NCBI GenBank assembly: GCA_934699705.1
Contig: CAKUXD010000005.1
Span: forward strand, 1 to 64,000
Reading direction: 5' to 3'
DNA from: an uncultured Candidatus Melainabacteria bacterium
GTDB taxonomy: Bacteria > Cyanobacteriota > Vampirovibrionia > Gastranaerophilales > Gastranaerophilaceae
Length of the DNA stretch: 64,000 bases
Every line of letters begins with the position of its first letter. Within the stretch, counting starts at the first letter, position 1. Below, piece by piece: positions 46,268 to 52,838 of the stretch. A program made the position numbers and the translations under genes. The notes under the pieces were generated by a model that saw nothing but the letters and a program-made list of their open reading frames with translations, did not search any database and was not told the DNA's origin.

Positions 46268-47113
46268 TTATTTGGACAATATTTCTGCAACAGCTTGTGT
46301 GTGATTATATTTAAACTTGAAACCTAATTCCTTAGTTAGCCGAGAATTATCACCTATAATTTTCAATGGCTGTGTACTATTCTCGTACTTTATATTCAAA
46401 TAATTTTCTTTTCCTAGTTGTTTTGCATATTCTAGTGCAAAATCTTCCAATGTCATACCATTGTTTTTAGATATATTAATACTTCCATTTATATCAGAAT
46501 TTAAAATCGCAACAAAAGCCCTCGCAATATCTTTTGAATAAACGTAATCTCTTTGCAGTTGTGCAGAATTAATTGTAACCACTTCATTTTTTGTTAATTT
46601 TGTTGCAAGCGCACCACCCAAACGGTTTTCAGCCTCGTTTTTACCATATACATAAAAAATTCTACCCCACGCAAAAGAAATGTCGTATTTTTCTGCAATT
46701 TTTTCCGCATTTACTCGCAATTCATTTTTACATTGCGCATAAATAGATTTAGGATTTAAACTTTGAGTTTCTTTTATTGGCTTATCACAAAAATCATATT
46801 CAAAACAAGTTCCAGAAAATACGGCACGTTTTCCACCATTTTTAATAAATTTTTCTAATAAATTTACACTTGAATTAAAAAAATCGTAATTTAATTCACT
46901 CTCAAGGTAACCTTCACCTGTAAACCAAGCAAAATGCAATAAATATTCTGGTTTTACTTTTTCTAAAAACGAATTAACAGAGTGCTCGTTAAAAAGATTA
47001 AATTCTTCTAAACTTGGTGCAAAAACTTCAAACCCACTATTTTGTAAAGGCTCAATTGCTTCTTTTCCTATTAATCCTGTTGCCCCAGTTAAGAGAACTC
47101 TTTTATTATTCAT
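46268..47113 (-). CDS. NAD-dependent epimerase/dehydratase family protein
   Basis: The 281-residue protein belongs to the extended short-chain dehydrogenase family acting on nucleotide sugars. The Rossmann motif LLTGATGLIGKEAIEPL (7-23), the catalytic YAQCK (Tyr-x3-Lys; about 135-139) and the QRDYVYSKDIARAFVAIL segment are present. The exact sugar is not clear. It lies 3 nt after the transporter gene and is probably in one transcript with it and with fic upstream. Confidence 0.85.
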   Translation of the reverse strand: MNNKRVLLTGATGLIGKEAIEPLQNSGFEVFAPSLEEFNLFNEHSVNSFLEKVKPEYLLHFAWFTGEGYLESELNYDFFNSSVNLLEKFIKNGGKRAVFSGTCFEYDFCDKPIKETQSLNPKSIYAQCKNELRVNAEKIAEKYDISFAWGRIFYVYGKNEAENRLGGALATKLTKNEVVTINSAQLQRDYVYSKDIARAFVAILNSDINGSINISKNNGMTLEDFALEYAKQLGKENYLNIKYENSTQPLKIIGDNSRLTKELGFKFKYNHTQAVAEILSK

Positions 47114-47116
47114 AGA

Positions 47117-48019
47117 TTAATCCTTTTCAAATTTCTTTTCTTTTTTTGCAAAAATAACAATAATAACACCAACCAAAATCAATAATATTCCTAAAGTCGA
47201 ACGCACCGTCAACTTTTCGTGAAAAATTAACACACCCAAAACTACTGCAGTAATTGGTTCTAACGCGCCTAAAATCGCCGTCTTTGTTGAACCAATTAAC
47301 TTTATTGAAACATTTATTGTTTCCAAAGAAATTATTGTCGGAAATACCGCTAAACCAATTGTACAAAGCCAAAAGAAAGGTCTATCAAAAATTTGCAAGG
47401 TTGTGCAGAATTTTAAATTTAAGATATAAACAAACAATCCCGATAGCATTACATAAAAGGCTAAAACATCGTGCTTAACACGTTTTATGGACTTCATTGT
47501 TTTTATTGCAACTATATAAATTGCGTACATCAAAGCCGAAATCAAAACCAACACGACGCCTACAATATTTAAATTTTCAGAACTGTTATTTAACAACCAA
47601 ATGCCACCAAAGGTAAAAACTATTGCCAATATTACCGATATAGTTAGTTTTTCTTTAAAAAATAAACTCATAATTATAGCAACAATAACTGGATATATAA
47701 ACAGAATTGTACACGCAATTCCCGAATCAATATACTTAAATGCGGAAAACAAAGTTAAAGATGAAAGCGAAAAGTTTAATCCCAAAAATAAAAATGAAAA
47801 CATTTCCGATTTTGAAACTTTTAACGATAATTTTTTGAAAAATTTTAACCAAACCCAGTAAATTAAAATTGCAAAAGCATACCTGTAAAACAAAACTAAA
47901 TTAACACCAATGCCTGCAGAAATCATTGGCAGAGAAAATAGCGGATTAGTACCATAACTAACCGACGCAATAATTCCATTCGTAAAACCAATTCTTTGAG
48001 CCTTCATAACAATAAACAT
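47117..48019 (-). CDS. EamA-type DMT-superfamily transporter
   Basis: The 300-residue membrane protein has about ten helices in two EamA repeats (SLSSLTLFSAFKYIDSGIACTILFIYPVIVAIIMSLFFKEKLT and LGALEPITAVVLGVLIFHEKLTVRSTLGILLILVGVIIVIF). Such carriers export amino acids or other small metabolites; the substrate here is unknown. Its first 34 codons lie inside a 112-bp direct repeat whose second copy sits beyond the Fic gene, so its original upstream context has been displaced by about 1 kb. No strong ribosome-binding site is seen; ATG at 48007 is an alternative start. Confidence 0.85.
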   Translation of the reverse strand: MFIVMKAQRIGFTNGIIASVSYGTNPLFSLPMISAGIGVNLVLFYRYAFAILIYWVWLKFFKKLSLKVSKSEMFSFLFLGLNFSLSSLTLFSAFKYIDSGIACTILFIYPVIVAIIMSLFFKEKLTISVILAIVFTFGGIWLLNNSSENLNIVGVVLVLISALMYAIYIVAIKTMKSIKRVKHDVLAFYVMLSGLFVYILNLKFCTTLQIFDRPFFWLCTIGLAVFPTIISLETINVSIKLIGSTKTAILGALEPITAVVLGVLIFHEKLTVRSTLGILLILVGVIIVIFAKKEKKFEKD

Positions 48020-48031
48020 CTTACAACAAAA
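47920..48031. repeat. 112-bp direct repeat, left copy (in transporter gene 5' end)
   Basis: Identical at 111 of 112 positions to 48926-49037, 1006 bp away; the single difference is C at 48002 against T at 49008. This copy contains the functional start of the DMT transporter gene. Together the copies bracket the Fic gene. Confidence 0.97.
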
Positions 48032-48043
48032 TTATTTTATTAA

Positions 48044-48787
48044 TCAAAATCGACTTATAATATTCAAATACTCTTTTTGCGATTCTAAAACTATTTCAGA
48101 AATAAAGTTTATAAACTCCTCGTTATCCCCTTTGTTAGTTTTTTGTAATGCTGAAATATAATCAGCTCTTACAACAGGAGGAATAACTACAATATTATAA
48201 CCACTTTGTAACAAAGCTAAATTCATCAATAACCTTGCAACTCTACCATTTCCGTCAACAAACGGATGAATATTTACAAAAATAATATGAACCATTGCTG
48301 CATATTCAACTGGATGTAAATTTTCTTTTAGCGTTGATAATTTTCCAACAAAATCATTCATACATTTATCAAGATTTTCAGGTTGTGGCAATTCAACATC
48401 TGAACCAGTTATTATAACTTGCGATTTTCTATATTGACCTGCTTTTTCATTGTCTATTTTTTCATAGAATAACTTGTGTAATAATTTTATATCATCTTCA
48501 GTAAATATAGATTTTTTAGACAATTCTAAAACTTTTTCAAAAGCCCTTGCATGTCCTACTGCTTCATAATGATCTTTTAAAGGTTTCCCCCCAATTGTTA
48601 AGCCATCTTCCAAAACCACTTTTGTTTCTGCTAAATTAAGAGTATTACCTTCAATAGCATTTGAGGAATACGTTAAACCGATTTTATAATATTCTTTTAT
48701 TTGTTCTAATGCATCTTTTGACAATGGTCGCAACGCATTAATCTTTGCTTTATATTCATCATTTTGGCTAAAACAATTTTTATACAT
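48044..48787 (-). CDS. Fic-domain AMP-transferase, class II
   Basis: Fic proteins transfer AMP (or other nucleotide groups) to hydroxyl side chains of target proteins. The 247 residues contain the complete catalytic motif HPFVDGNGRVAR at 174-185, an N-terminal Fic_N-like helix region and the inhibitory motif S-x3-E-G at 42-47 (SSNAIEGN) upstream of the core, which defines self-inhibited class II enzymes. The motif matches an intact enzyme. It lies in an 894-bp segment between two 112-bp direct repeats, with no integrase or antitoxin gene in the segment. A TGTTATAAT extended -10 box lies upstream (48806-48814, minus strand). Confidence 0.9.
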   Translation of the reverse strand: MYKNCFSQNDEYKAKINALRPLSKDALEQIKEYYKIGLTYSSNAIEGNTLNLAETKVVLEDGLTIGGKPLKDHYEAVGHARAFEKVLELSKKSIFTEDDIKLLHKLFYEKIDNEKAGQYRKSQVIITGSDVELPQPENLDKCMNDFVGKLSTLKENLHPVEYAAMVHIIFVNIHPFVDGNGRVARLLMNLALLQSGYNIVVIPPVVRADYISALQKTNKGDNEEFINFISEIVLESQKEYLNIISRF

Positions 48788-48789
48788 TT

Positions 48790-48827
48790 TGTCCTCTTTG
48801 CTTAAATTATAACATGAATTTAGGACA
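48790..48827 (-). promoter_or_regulatory. Fic promoter region with TGTCCT/AGGACA dyad
   Basis: An extended -10 box (TGTTATAAT on the minus strand, 48806-48814) is bracketed by the inverted arms TGTCCT (48790-48795) and AGGACA (48822-48827). The arms could bind a regulator; the -35 box is weak. Confidence 0.4.
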
Positions 48828-48925
48828 TTTGCACCTGTAAATACTTATTTACCAGACACGATTTGTCTATTAAAAAATTAAAATAATACAAAATGTTATA
48901 ATAAAACCAGATACTTTAATTAAAA

Positions 48926-49025
48926 AAATCATTGGCAGAGAAAATAGCGGATTAGTACCATAACTAACCGACGCAATAATTCCATTCGTAAAACCAATTC
49001 TTTGAGCTTTCATAACAATAAACAT
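48926..49025 (-). pseudogene. Truncated start of the DMT transporter gene
   Basis: Reads MFIVMKAQRIGFTNGIIASV...LPMI, the same first 33 or so residues as the intact transporter at 48019, then runs into unrelated sequence (FLIKVSG...) and stops. It is the part of the right-hand repeat that once or still mimics the transporter start; it cannot make a working transporter. Confidence 0.9.
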
Positions 49026-49037
49026 CTTACAACAAAA
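48926..49037. repeat. 112-bp direct repeat, right copy
   Basis: Second copy of 47920-48031 with one base change. It follows directly after the HAD gene on the minus strand, the place where the transporter gene would have started before the Fic segment appeared. Confidence 0.97.
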
Positions 49038-49051
49038 GAAGTTAATTTTAA

Positions 49052-49390
49052 TTAATTCTTCCAATAAACTTTAAATTCTTCAATTTCTTTTAATGTTTGG
49101 TCATAATTGCCTTTAAAACAAATTGTTCTATCGTCAATATAAAGATATGATGGTATTTTTATATTAGTTATATCTTTAAAATATTTATCTAAATTATTGC
49201 TAATAAGCCATTTTGAAGCAAGTAACAAATTTCGAGATGTAAAAAGATAAATTTCTGAATTTTTAGAAATTTTTTCAATAAAATTTTTTGCTCCAGATTT
49301 AATTTCAGGAATAAATTTTTCATCAAACTTTTCTTTACCATAATTATTCAAAACACCGTCTAAATCTATTAATATCTTTTTTTTATACAT
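49052..49390 (-). CDS. Small HAD-family hydrolase (5'-nucleotidase-like)
   Basis: The 112-residue protein starts MYKKKILIDLDGVLNNYGKEKF, with the HAD nucleophile motif DLDGVLN (Asp at 9), motif II FTSRN and a C-terminal YLYIDDRTI (motif IV acids). It is short, lacking a cap domain, and resembles C-terminal or 5'(3')-deoxyribonucleotidase-like HADs; the substrate is unknown. AAAAGGGGT precedes the start. It is divergent from an HTH regulator, and a decayed copy of its first part lies 350 bp away. Confidence 0.75.
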   Translation of the reverse strand: MYKKKILIDLDGVLNNYGKEKFDEKFIPEIKSGAKNFIEKISKNSEIYLFTSRNLLLASKWLISNNLDKYFKDITNIKIPSYLYIDDRTICFKGNYDQTLKEIEEFKVYWKN

Positions 49391-49408
49391 TATAATTACC
49401 CCTTTTTT

Positions 49409-49446
49409 GCTAGTGGTACTAGTTGTAGATAATGCTAGTATAGCTA
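49409..49446. promoter_or_regulatory. Operator-like dyads between HAD gene and HTH regulator
   Basis: The inverted repeat CTAGT-GGT-ACTAG (49410-49422) and the dyad GCTA-GTA-TAGC (49434-49444) lie between the divergent start codons, around a GATAAT (49428-49433) that could be a -10 box for the regulator. This fits autoregulation by the HTH protein. Confidence 0.5.
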
Positions 49447-49457
49447 ACAATTTAAAA

Positions 49458-49670
49458 ATGAACAAGACTTATTTGGAAAAATTTGCAAAAAATTTAAAGA
49501 ACATAAGAGCAGAAAAACATCTAACACAAGATGACATTGCTATTAACGGTATATCTCGTTCTATGATAAGTCTAATAGAACTTGCAAGAACAGATGTTAC
49601 AATTACAAAACTAAAAATTATCGCTGATAACCTCGGAATAAGTATTAAAGATTTGTTTGACTTTGAATAA
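49458..49670 (+). CDS. XRE-family HTH regulator, first copy
   Basis: The 70-residue protein is a single Cro/C1-type helix-turn-helix domain: NLKNIRAEKHLTQDDIAINGISRSMISLIELARTDVTITKLKIIADNLGISIKDLF. The recognition helix is around SRSMISLIE. An upstream GTG/TTG-initiated reading from 49407 is possible, but the ATG at 49458 fits the domain boundary. It is a paralogue of the gene at 49806 and lies divergent from the small HAD gene with dyad repeats between. Confidence 0.8.
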   Translation: MNKTYLEKFAKNLKNIRAEKHLTQDDIAINGISRSMISLIELARTDVTITKLKIIADNLGISIKDLFDFE

Positions 49671-49671
49671 A

Positions 49672-49738
49672 CAACTTTTTCTTTGTCATAATTATTTGAG
49701 ACTTCATTTAAACATGTGAATATTTTCTTATTACACAT
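49672..49738 (-). pseudogene. Decayed copy of the HAD gene start
   Basis: On the minus strand ATG at 49738 begins MCNKKIFTCLNEVSNNYDKEK, which aligns with MYKKKILIDLDGVLNNYGKEK of the HAD gene; the sequence GGTGATTATAATG before it matches GGTAATTATAATG there. The catalytic DLDG has become CLNE and the match ends after about 22 codons. Confidence 0.65.
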
Positions 49739-49805
49739 TATAATCACCCTAAAAATGGACTGTTATTCCTGTAAATATATTTATTAAAATATCATAATAT
49801 GGAAT

Positions 49806-50021
49806 ATGAGTCAAGAAATTAGAAATATTTTAGCAAAGAATATTCAAAACTTACGAAGAAAAAGAAATTTAAAACGCGAAGAATTATCTTTAATGTTGGG
49901 TTTTGATAATTCTTATATTTCAAAACTTGAAAAAGGTAAAATAAATATAACAATTGATAAATTAGATTTGATAGCTAATTATTTTAGTGTAAATATTAAA
50001 GAATTATTTAACGTTCAATAA
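49806..50021 (+). CDS. XRE-family HTH regulator, second copy
   Basis: The 71-residue protein MSQEIRNILAKNIQNLRRKRNLKREELSLMLGFDNSYISKLEKGKINITIDKLDLIANYFSVNIKELF is a single Cro/C1-type HTH domain, co-linear along its whole length with the one at 49458. It sits downstream of a HAD remnant just as the first lies beside the intact HAD gene, so it comes from a duplication of the pair. Confidence 0.8.
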   Translation: MSQEIRNILAKNIQNLRRKRNLKREELSLMLGFDNSYISKLEKGKINITIDKLDLIANYFSVNIKELFNVQ

Positions 50022-50209
50022 ACTCTTTATTTTTTGACATACATCATTTACGAAGCCTTCGTGGCTTGTCCGCATTTCGGCGTCGCACGTTACACAAAAT
50101 TTACCCCTGACACAATGCACACAATTATTTAAAAATGTTGTTTAATGTCATAAATATCGCACCAAGTTTTTGTAACTATCGCACCATAATGGGGCGATAT
50201 ATTCAAGAA
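50022..50209. other. Noncoding stretch with tRNA fragments and hairpins
   Basis: No gene is visible. It contains a 13-bp inverted match to the tRNA-Arg T-arm/variable region (50079-50091) and a 12-bp direct match to the tRNA 3' end (50102-50113). The motif TATCGCACCA occurs twice (50155-50164, 50177-50186), the second within a TATCGC..GCGATA hairpin (50177-50199). Confidence 0.6.
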
Positions 50210-50281
50210 CTCTCTGCAAAAAATTCGCCGAACGTTAAAACCTTCTTTCTTTAGCCAAAGATAGGCTTTAGGGGACTAGGC
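50210..50281. repeat. 72-bp direct repeat, first copy
   Basis: Matches 50380-50451 at 71 of 72 positions (G at 50260 against A at 50430). Starts CTCTCTGCAAAAAATTCG and ends GGGGACTAGGC. Its last part equals one arm of the terminator beside the tRNA gene. Confidence 0.95.
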
Positions 50282-50379
50282 TCGTTTTTTTACGACACGA
50301 TTTGTCTTGAATTTTTTGCATTAAACGAGTCTTCGGTTTTTGTCGCAAAGTTTTTCAAACTTTTTACAAAATACCTTCG

Positions 50380-50451
50380 CTCTCTGCAAAAAATTCGCCG
50401 AACGTTAAAACCTTCTTTCTTTAGCCAAAAATAGGCTTTAGGGGACTAGGC
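50380..50451. repeat. 72-bp direct repeat, second copy
   Basis: Copy of 50210-50281, 170 bp away. Its end forms the left arm of the perfect inverted repeat that follows the tRNA-Arg gene. Confidence 0.95.
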
Positions 50452-50473
50452 AAGCCTAGTCCCCTAAAGCCTA
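50432..50473 (-). terminator. Terminator hairpin of tRNA-Arg
   Basis: A perfect 20-bp stem with a 2-base spacer (50432-50451 with 50454-50473) immediately follows the tRNA on the minus strand and is succeeded by ATTTTTGG. Confidence 0.8.
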
Positions 50474-50545
50474 CCCCTGACACGATTCGAACGTGCGACG
50501 CCTTCCTTAGGACGGAAGCGCTCTATCCAGCTGAGCTACAGAGGC
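50472..50545 (-). tRNA. tRNA-Arg, anticodon CCT
   Basis: The minus strand folds into a standard cloverleaf of 74 nt: acceptor GCCTCTG / CAGGGGT, D-stem GCTC/GAGC, anticodon stem CTTCC/GGAAG with loop GTCCTAA (anticodon CCT, reading AGG), 5-nt variable loop, and T-stem GCACG/CGTGT with loop TTCGAAT. The discriminator base is A and CCA is not encoded. Confidence 0.95.
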
Positions 50546-50569
50546 ATTAATTTTCTAATTATTCAATTT

Positions 50570-50650
50570 TTTGTTACGCTCAGCTGGCTCTAATGCAGAC
50601 AAGCTGCTGAGGTTTCGCTCTCGCTCACCTTGTGAGCTACAGAGGCATTA
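50570..50650 (-). other. tRNA-derived fragment beside tRNA-Arg
   Basis: The 18 bp at 50633-50650 repeat exactly the tRNA-Arg 5' end plus flank (50532-50549). Beyond that the sequence (with GCTCAC..GTGAGC and CAGCTGGCTC-type pieces) diverges and does not fold into a complete tRNA, so it is a fragment, not a second gene. Confidence 0.7.
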
Positions 50651-50675
50651 TAAATAAATTTATTTATTTTATTGT

Positions 50676-51266
50676 CTATTTTTTTACGTAAATATCATCA
50701 ACACTTTCTGGTGGTTTATTTGGCGTATATGTCTTTAAATACGCAATTGCGTCTTCTGGAGTTTCAGCCAAATAAAATAAAGACATCGTTTCTTTTCGTG
50801 CAAAATTTTCTGCTACAATTTGGTTAAAGAACTCAAATAATTTACCATAAAAATTATTAGTATTCAAAAAAATTATTGGTTTTGTGTTATATCCTAAAAT
50901 TTTATGGTCGATAATTTCAGAAATTTCTTCTAATGTTCCAAAACCGCCCGCCATAGCAATTGTAGCGTCAGAATAACTATCCAAAAGATGTTTTCTTTCT
51001 CGCATATCTTCGGTTAAAACAAATTCATCACAACCGCCACCTTCGTGATTTACAAATTCGTAAATCTTTTTAGGCATTATTCCATAAACTTTTGAACCAT
51101 TTTTCTTTGCGCTTTGTGAAACAGCACCCATAAGCCCAAAATCTGAACCGCCATATACTAAGTCATAATCATTATCCCCTAGCAATTCGCCTAATTTTGT
51201 AGCTTCTTTGTAATAAATTTCTTCAACTCCATTACTTGCTGAACAATATACGCATACTTTTTTCAT
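50676..51266 (-). CDS. LOG-family (TIGR00730) nucleoside-phosphate ribohydrolase-like protein
   Basis: The 196-residue protein has the Rossmann-like LOG fold: MKKVCVYCSASN, YGGSDFGLMGAVS and the signature MAGGFGTLEEISEI (variant of PGGxGTxxE). LOG proteins cleave the ribose-base bond of nucleoside 5'-monophosphates and are known as cytokinin-activating enzymes in plants; the bacterial substrate is uncertain. AAGGA precedes the start. Transcribed leftwards toward the tRNA gene. Confidence 0.9.
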   Translation of the reverse strand: MKKVCVYCSASNGVEEIYYKEATKLGELLGDNDYDLVYGGSDFGLMGAVSQSAKKNGSKVYGIMPKKIYEFVNHEGGGCDEFVLTEDMRERKHLLDSYSDATIAMAGGFGTLEEISEIIDHKILGYNTKPIIFLNTNNFYGKLFEFFNQIVAENFARKETMSLFYLAETPEDAIAYLKTYTPNKPPESVDDIYVKK

Positions 51267-51330
51267 AAATTAATCCTTTTTTCTTAATAATAACACAAAT
51301 TCTTCATAAATATTTATATTATTAATTTTG

Positions 51331-51339
51331 TGGTATAAC
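51331..51339 (+). promoter_or_regulatory. Extended -10 promoter element for gdhA
   Basis: TGGTATAAC is an extended -10 box 29 bp upstream of the start codon; AAAAGGAG follows as ribosome-binding site. The -35 region is poor, as expected for extended -10 promoters. Confidence 0.5.
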
Positions 51340-51367
51340 TAAATCATAAAACGAAAAGGAGAATTTT

Positions 51368-52720
51368 ATGAATAGCTATGTTGCAAAAGTATTAGAAGAA
51401 ACAAAAAAGAAAAACCCTAATGAACCAGAATATTTACAAGCCGTAGAAGAAGTTTTAACTTCTATCGAGCCGGTAGTTGAAAAACATAAAGAATTTGAGC
51501 AATTAGGAATTTTAGAAAGAATGGTTGAACCCGAAAGAATTATTACGTTCCGCGTATCATGGGTTGATGATAATGGTCAAGTGCAAGTAAACAGAGCTTT
51601 TAGAGTTCAGTATAGTTCTCTAATAGGTCCATATAAAGGTGGTTTAAGACTTCACCCTACTGTAAATCAAAGTATTATGAAGTTTTTAGGATTTGAACAA
51701 ATTTTTAAAAATGCATTAACCGGTTTACCAATTGGCGGTGGCAAAGGCGGTTCGGATTTTAATCCTAAAGGAAAATCTGATAGAGAAATTATGACATTCT
51801 GTCAAGCATTTATGACTGAATTACAACGTCATATCGGTCAAGATGTTGACGTTCCTGCGGGCGATATTGGAACTGGAGCAAGAGAAATCGGTTATATGTT
51901 CGGTCAATTCAAGCGTATCAGAAACGCTTACGAAGGCGGGGTTTTAACTGGAAAAGGTCTTTCTTATGGCGGTTCTTTAGCTAGAACAGAGGCAACCGGA
52001 TTTGGACTTGCTTATTTTATGAGAGAAATGCTAAAAGCAAATAATAATCAATCTTTCCAAGGTAAAACTGTTACAATTTCAGGTTCTGGAAATGTTGCAA
52101 TCTATGCTTGCCAAAAAGTTAAAGAAATGGGTGCGAAAGTCGTTGCAATGAGCGATTCTAACGGCTGTATTTATGACAAAAACGGCATTGACTTAGATTT
52201 AATTAAAGAAATTAAAGAAGTAAAAAGAGGAAGAATTAAAGATTATAAAGAGGTTCACAAAGATGCAGAATACTTTGAATGCACAAGCGAAGATGCTCCG
52301 ATTTGGACAATCAAAACAGATATTGCACTACCTTGCGCAACTCAAAACGAAGTAACATTAAATTCAGCTAAAAAACTTGTTGAAAATGGTGTTATCGCAG
52401 TCGGTGAAGGTGCTAATATGCCTTGTACAAAAGAAGCTACTGAATATTTCTTAAATAATTGCGTTCTTGTTGCTCCAGCAAAGGCTGCAAATGCAGGTGG
52501 AGTAGCAACTTCAGCTATTGAAATGAGCCAAAATAGCATGCGCTATTATTACACTTTTGACGAAGTTGACAAAAAATTAGAAGAAATCATGACAAACATT
52601 TTTAGAGCTTGTCAAAATGCATCAACTAAATACAATTTTGGTAATAATTATGTTGCAGGCGCAAACATAGCCGCTTTTAGTAAACTTGCAGAAGCAATGA
52701 AAGCTCAGGGAGTTGTTTAA
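51368..52720 (+). CDS. gdhA: Glutamate dehydrogenase (hexameric, NADP type)
   Basis: Interconverts glutamate and 2-oxoglutarate plus ammonia. The 450-residue length and sequence fit the small hexameric GDH: PYKGGLRLHPTVNQSIMKFLGFEQIFKNALTGLPIGGGKGGSDF (catalytic lysines), VPAGDIGTGAREIGYMFGQF, and the dinucleotide-binding SGSGNVAIYACQKVKEMGAKVVAMSDS with serine after the last strand, typical of NADP-linked forms. It should serve ammonia assimilation. Monocistronic with a terminator-like hairpin after it. Confidence 0.96.
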   Translation: MNSYVAKVLEETKKKNPNEPEYLQAVEEVLTSIEPVVEKHKEFEQLGILERMVEPERIITFRVSWVDDNGQVQVNRAFRVQYSSLIGPYKGGLRLHPTVNQSIMKFLGFEQIFKNALTGLPIGGGKGGSDFNPKGKSDREIMTFCQAFMTELQRHIGQDVDVPAGDIGTGAREIGYMFGQFKRIRNAYEGGVLTGKGLSYGGSLARTEATGFGLAYFMREMLKANNNQSFQGKTVTISGSGNVAIYACQKVKEMGAKVVAMSDSNGCIYDKNGIDLDLIKEIKEVKRGRIKDYKEVHKDAEYFECTSEDAPIWTIKTDIALPCATQNEVTLNSAKKLVENGVIAVGEGANMPCTKEATEYFLNNCVLVAPAKAANAGGVATSAIEMSQNSMRYYYTFDEVDKKLEEIMTNIFRACQNASTKYNFGNNYVAGANIAAFSKLAEAMKAQGVV

Positions 52721-52738
52721 TTTTAATAAATATTTTTT

Positions 52739-52769
52739 GGGGCGCAAGCGATAAAATCGCTTGCGCCCC
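52739..52769 (+). terminator. Terminator-like hairpin after gdhA
   Basis: A perfect 14-bp GC-rich stem (52739-52752 with 52756-52769, loop AAA) lies 18 bp after the stop codon; only a short TT follows. Confidence 0.7.
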
Positions 52770-52838
52770 TTCTAGTAACTTGATTAATTTGCAATTAAAG
52801 AATTTGTGCTAAAATTATTTTGTAAAGAGGTAAGAATT

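Noticed and set aside
47920..49037. Insertion sequence carrying fic
   Set aside because: No transposase, no terminal inverted repeats, and a 112-bp direct repeat is far too long for a transposon target duplication.
49469..49747. 92-residue minus-strand protein opposite the first HTH gene
   Set aside because: Only its first 22 codons resemble the HAD gene; the rest is antisense to the HTH gene, so it is better explained as a HAD remnant.
50546..50675. Second tRNA gene next to tRNA-Arg
   Set aside because: Only the first 18 bp match the tRNA plus flank; the rest gives no anticodon or T-arm.
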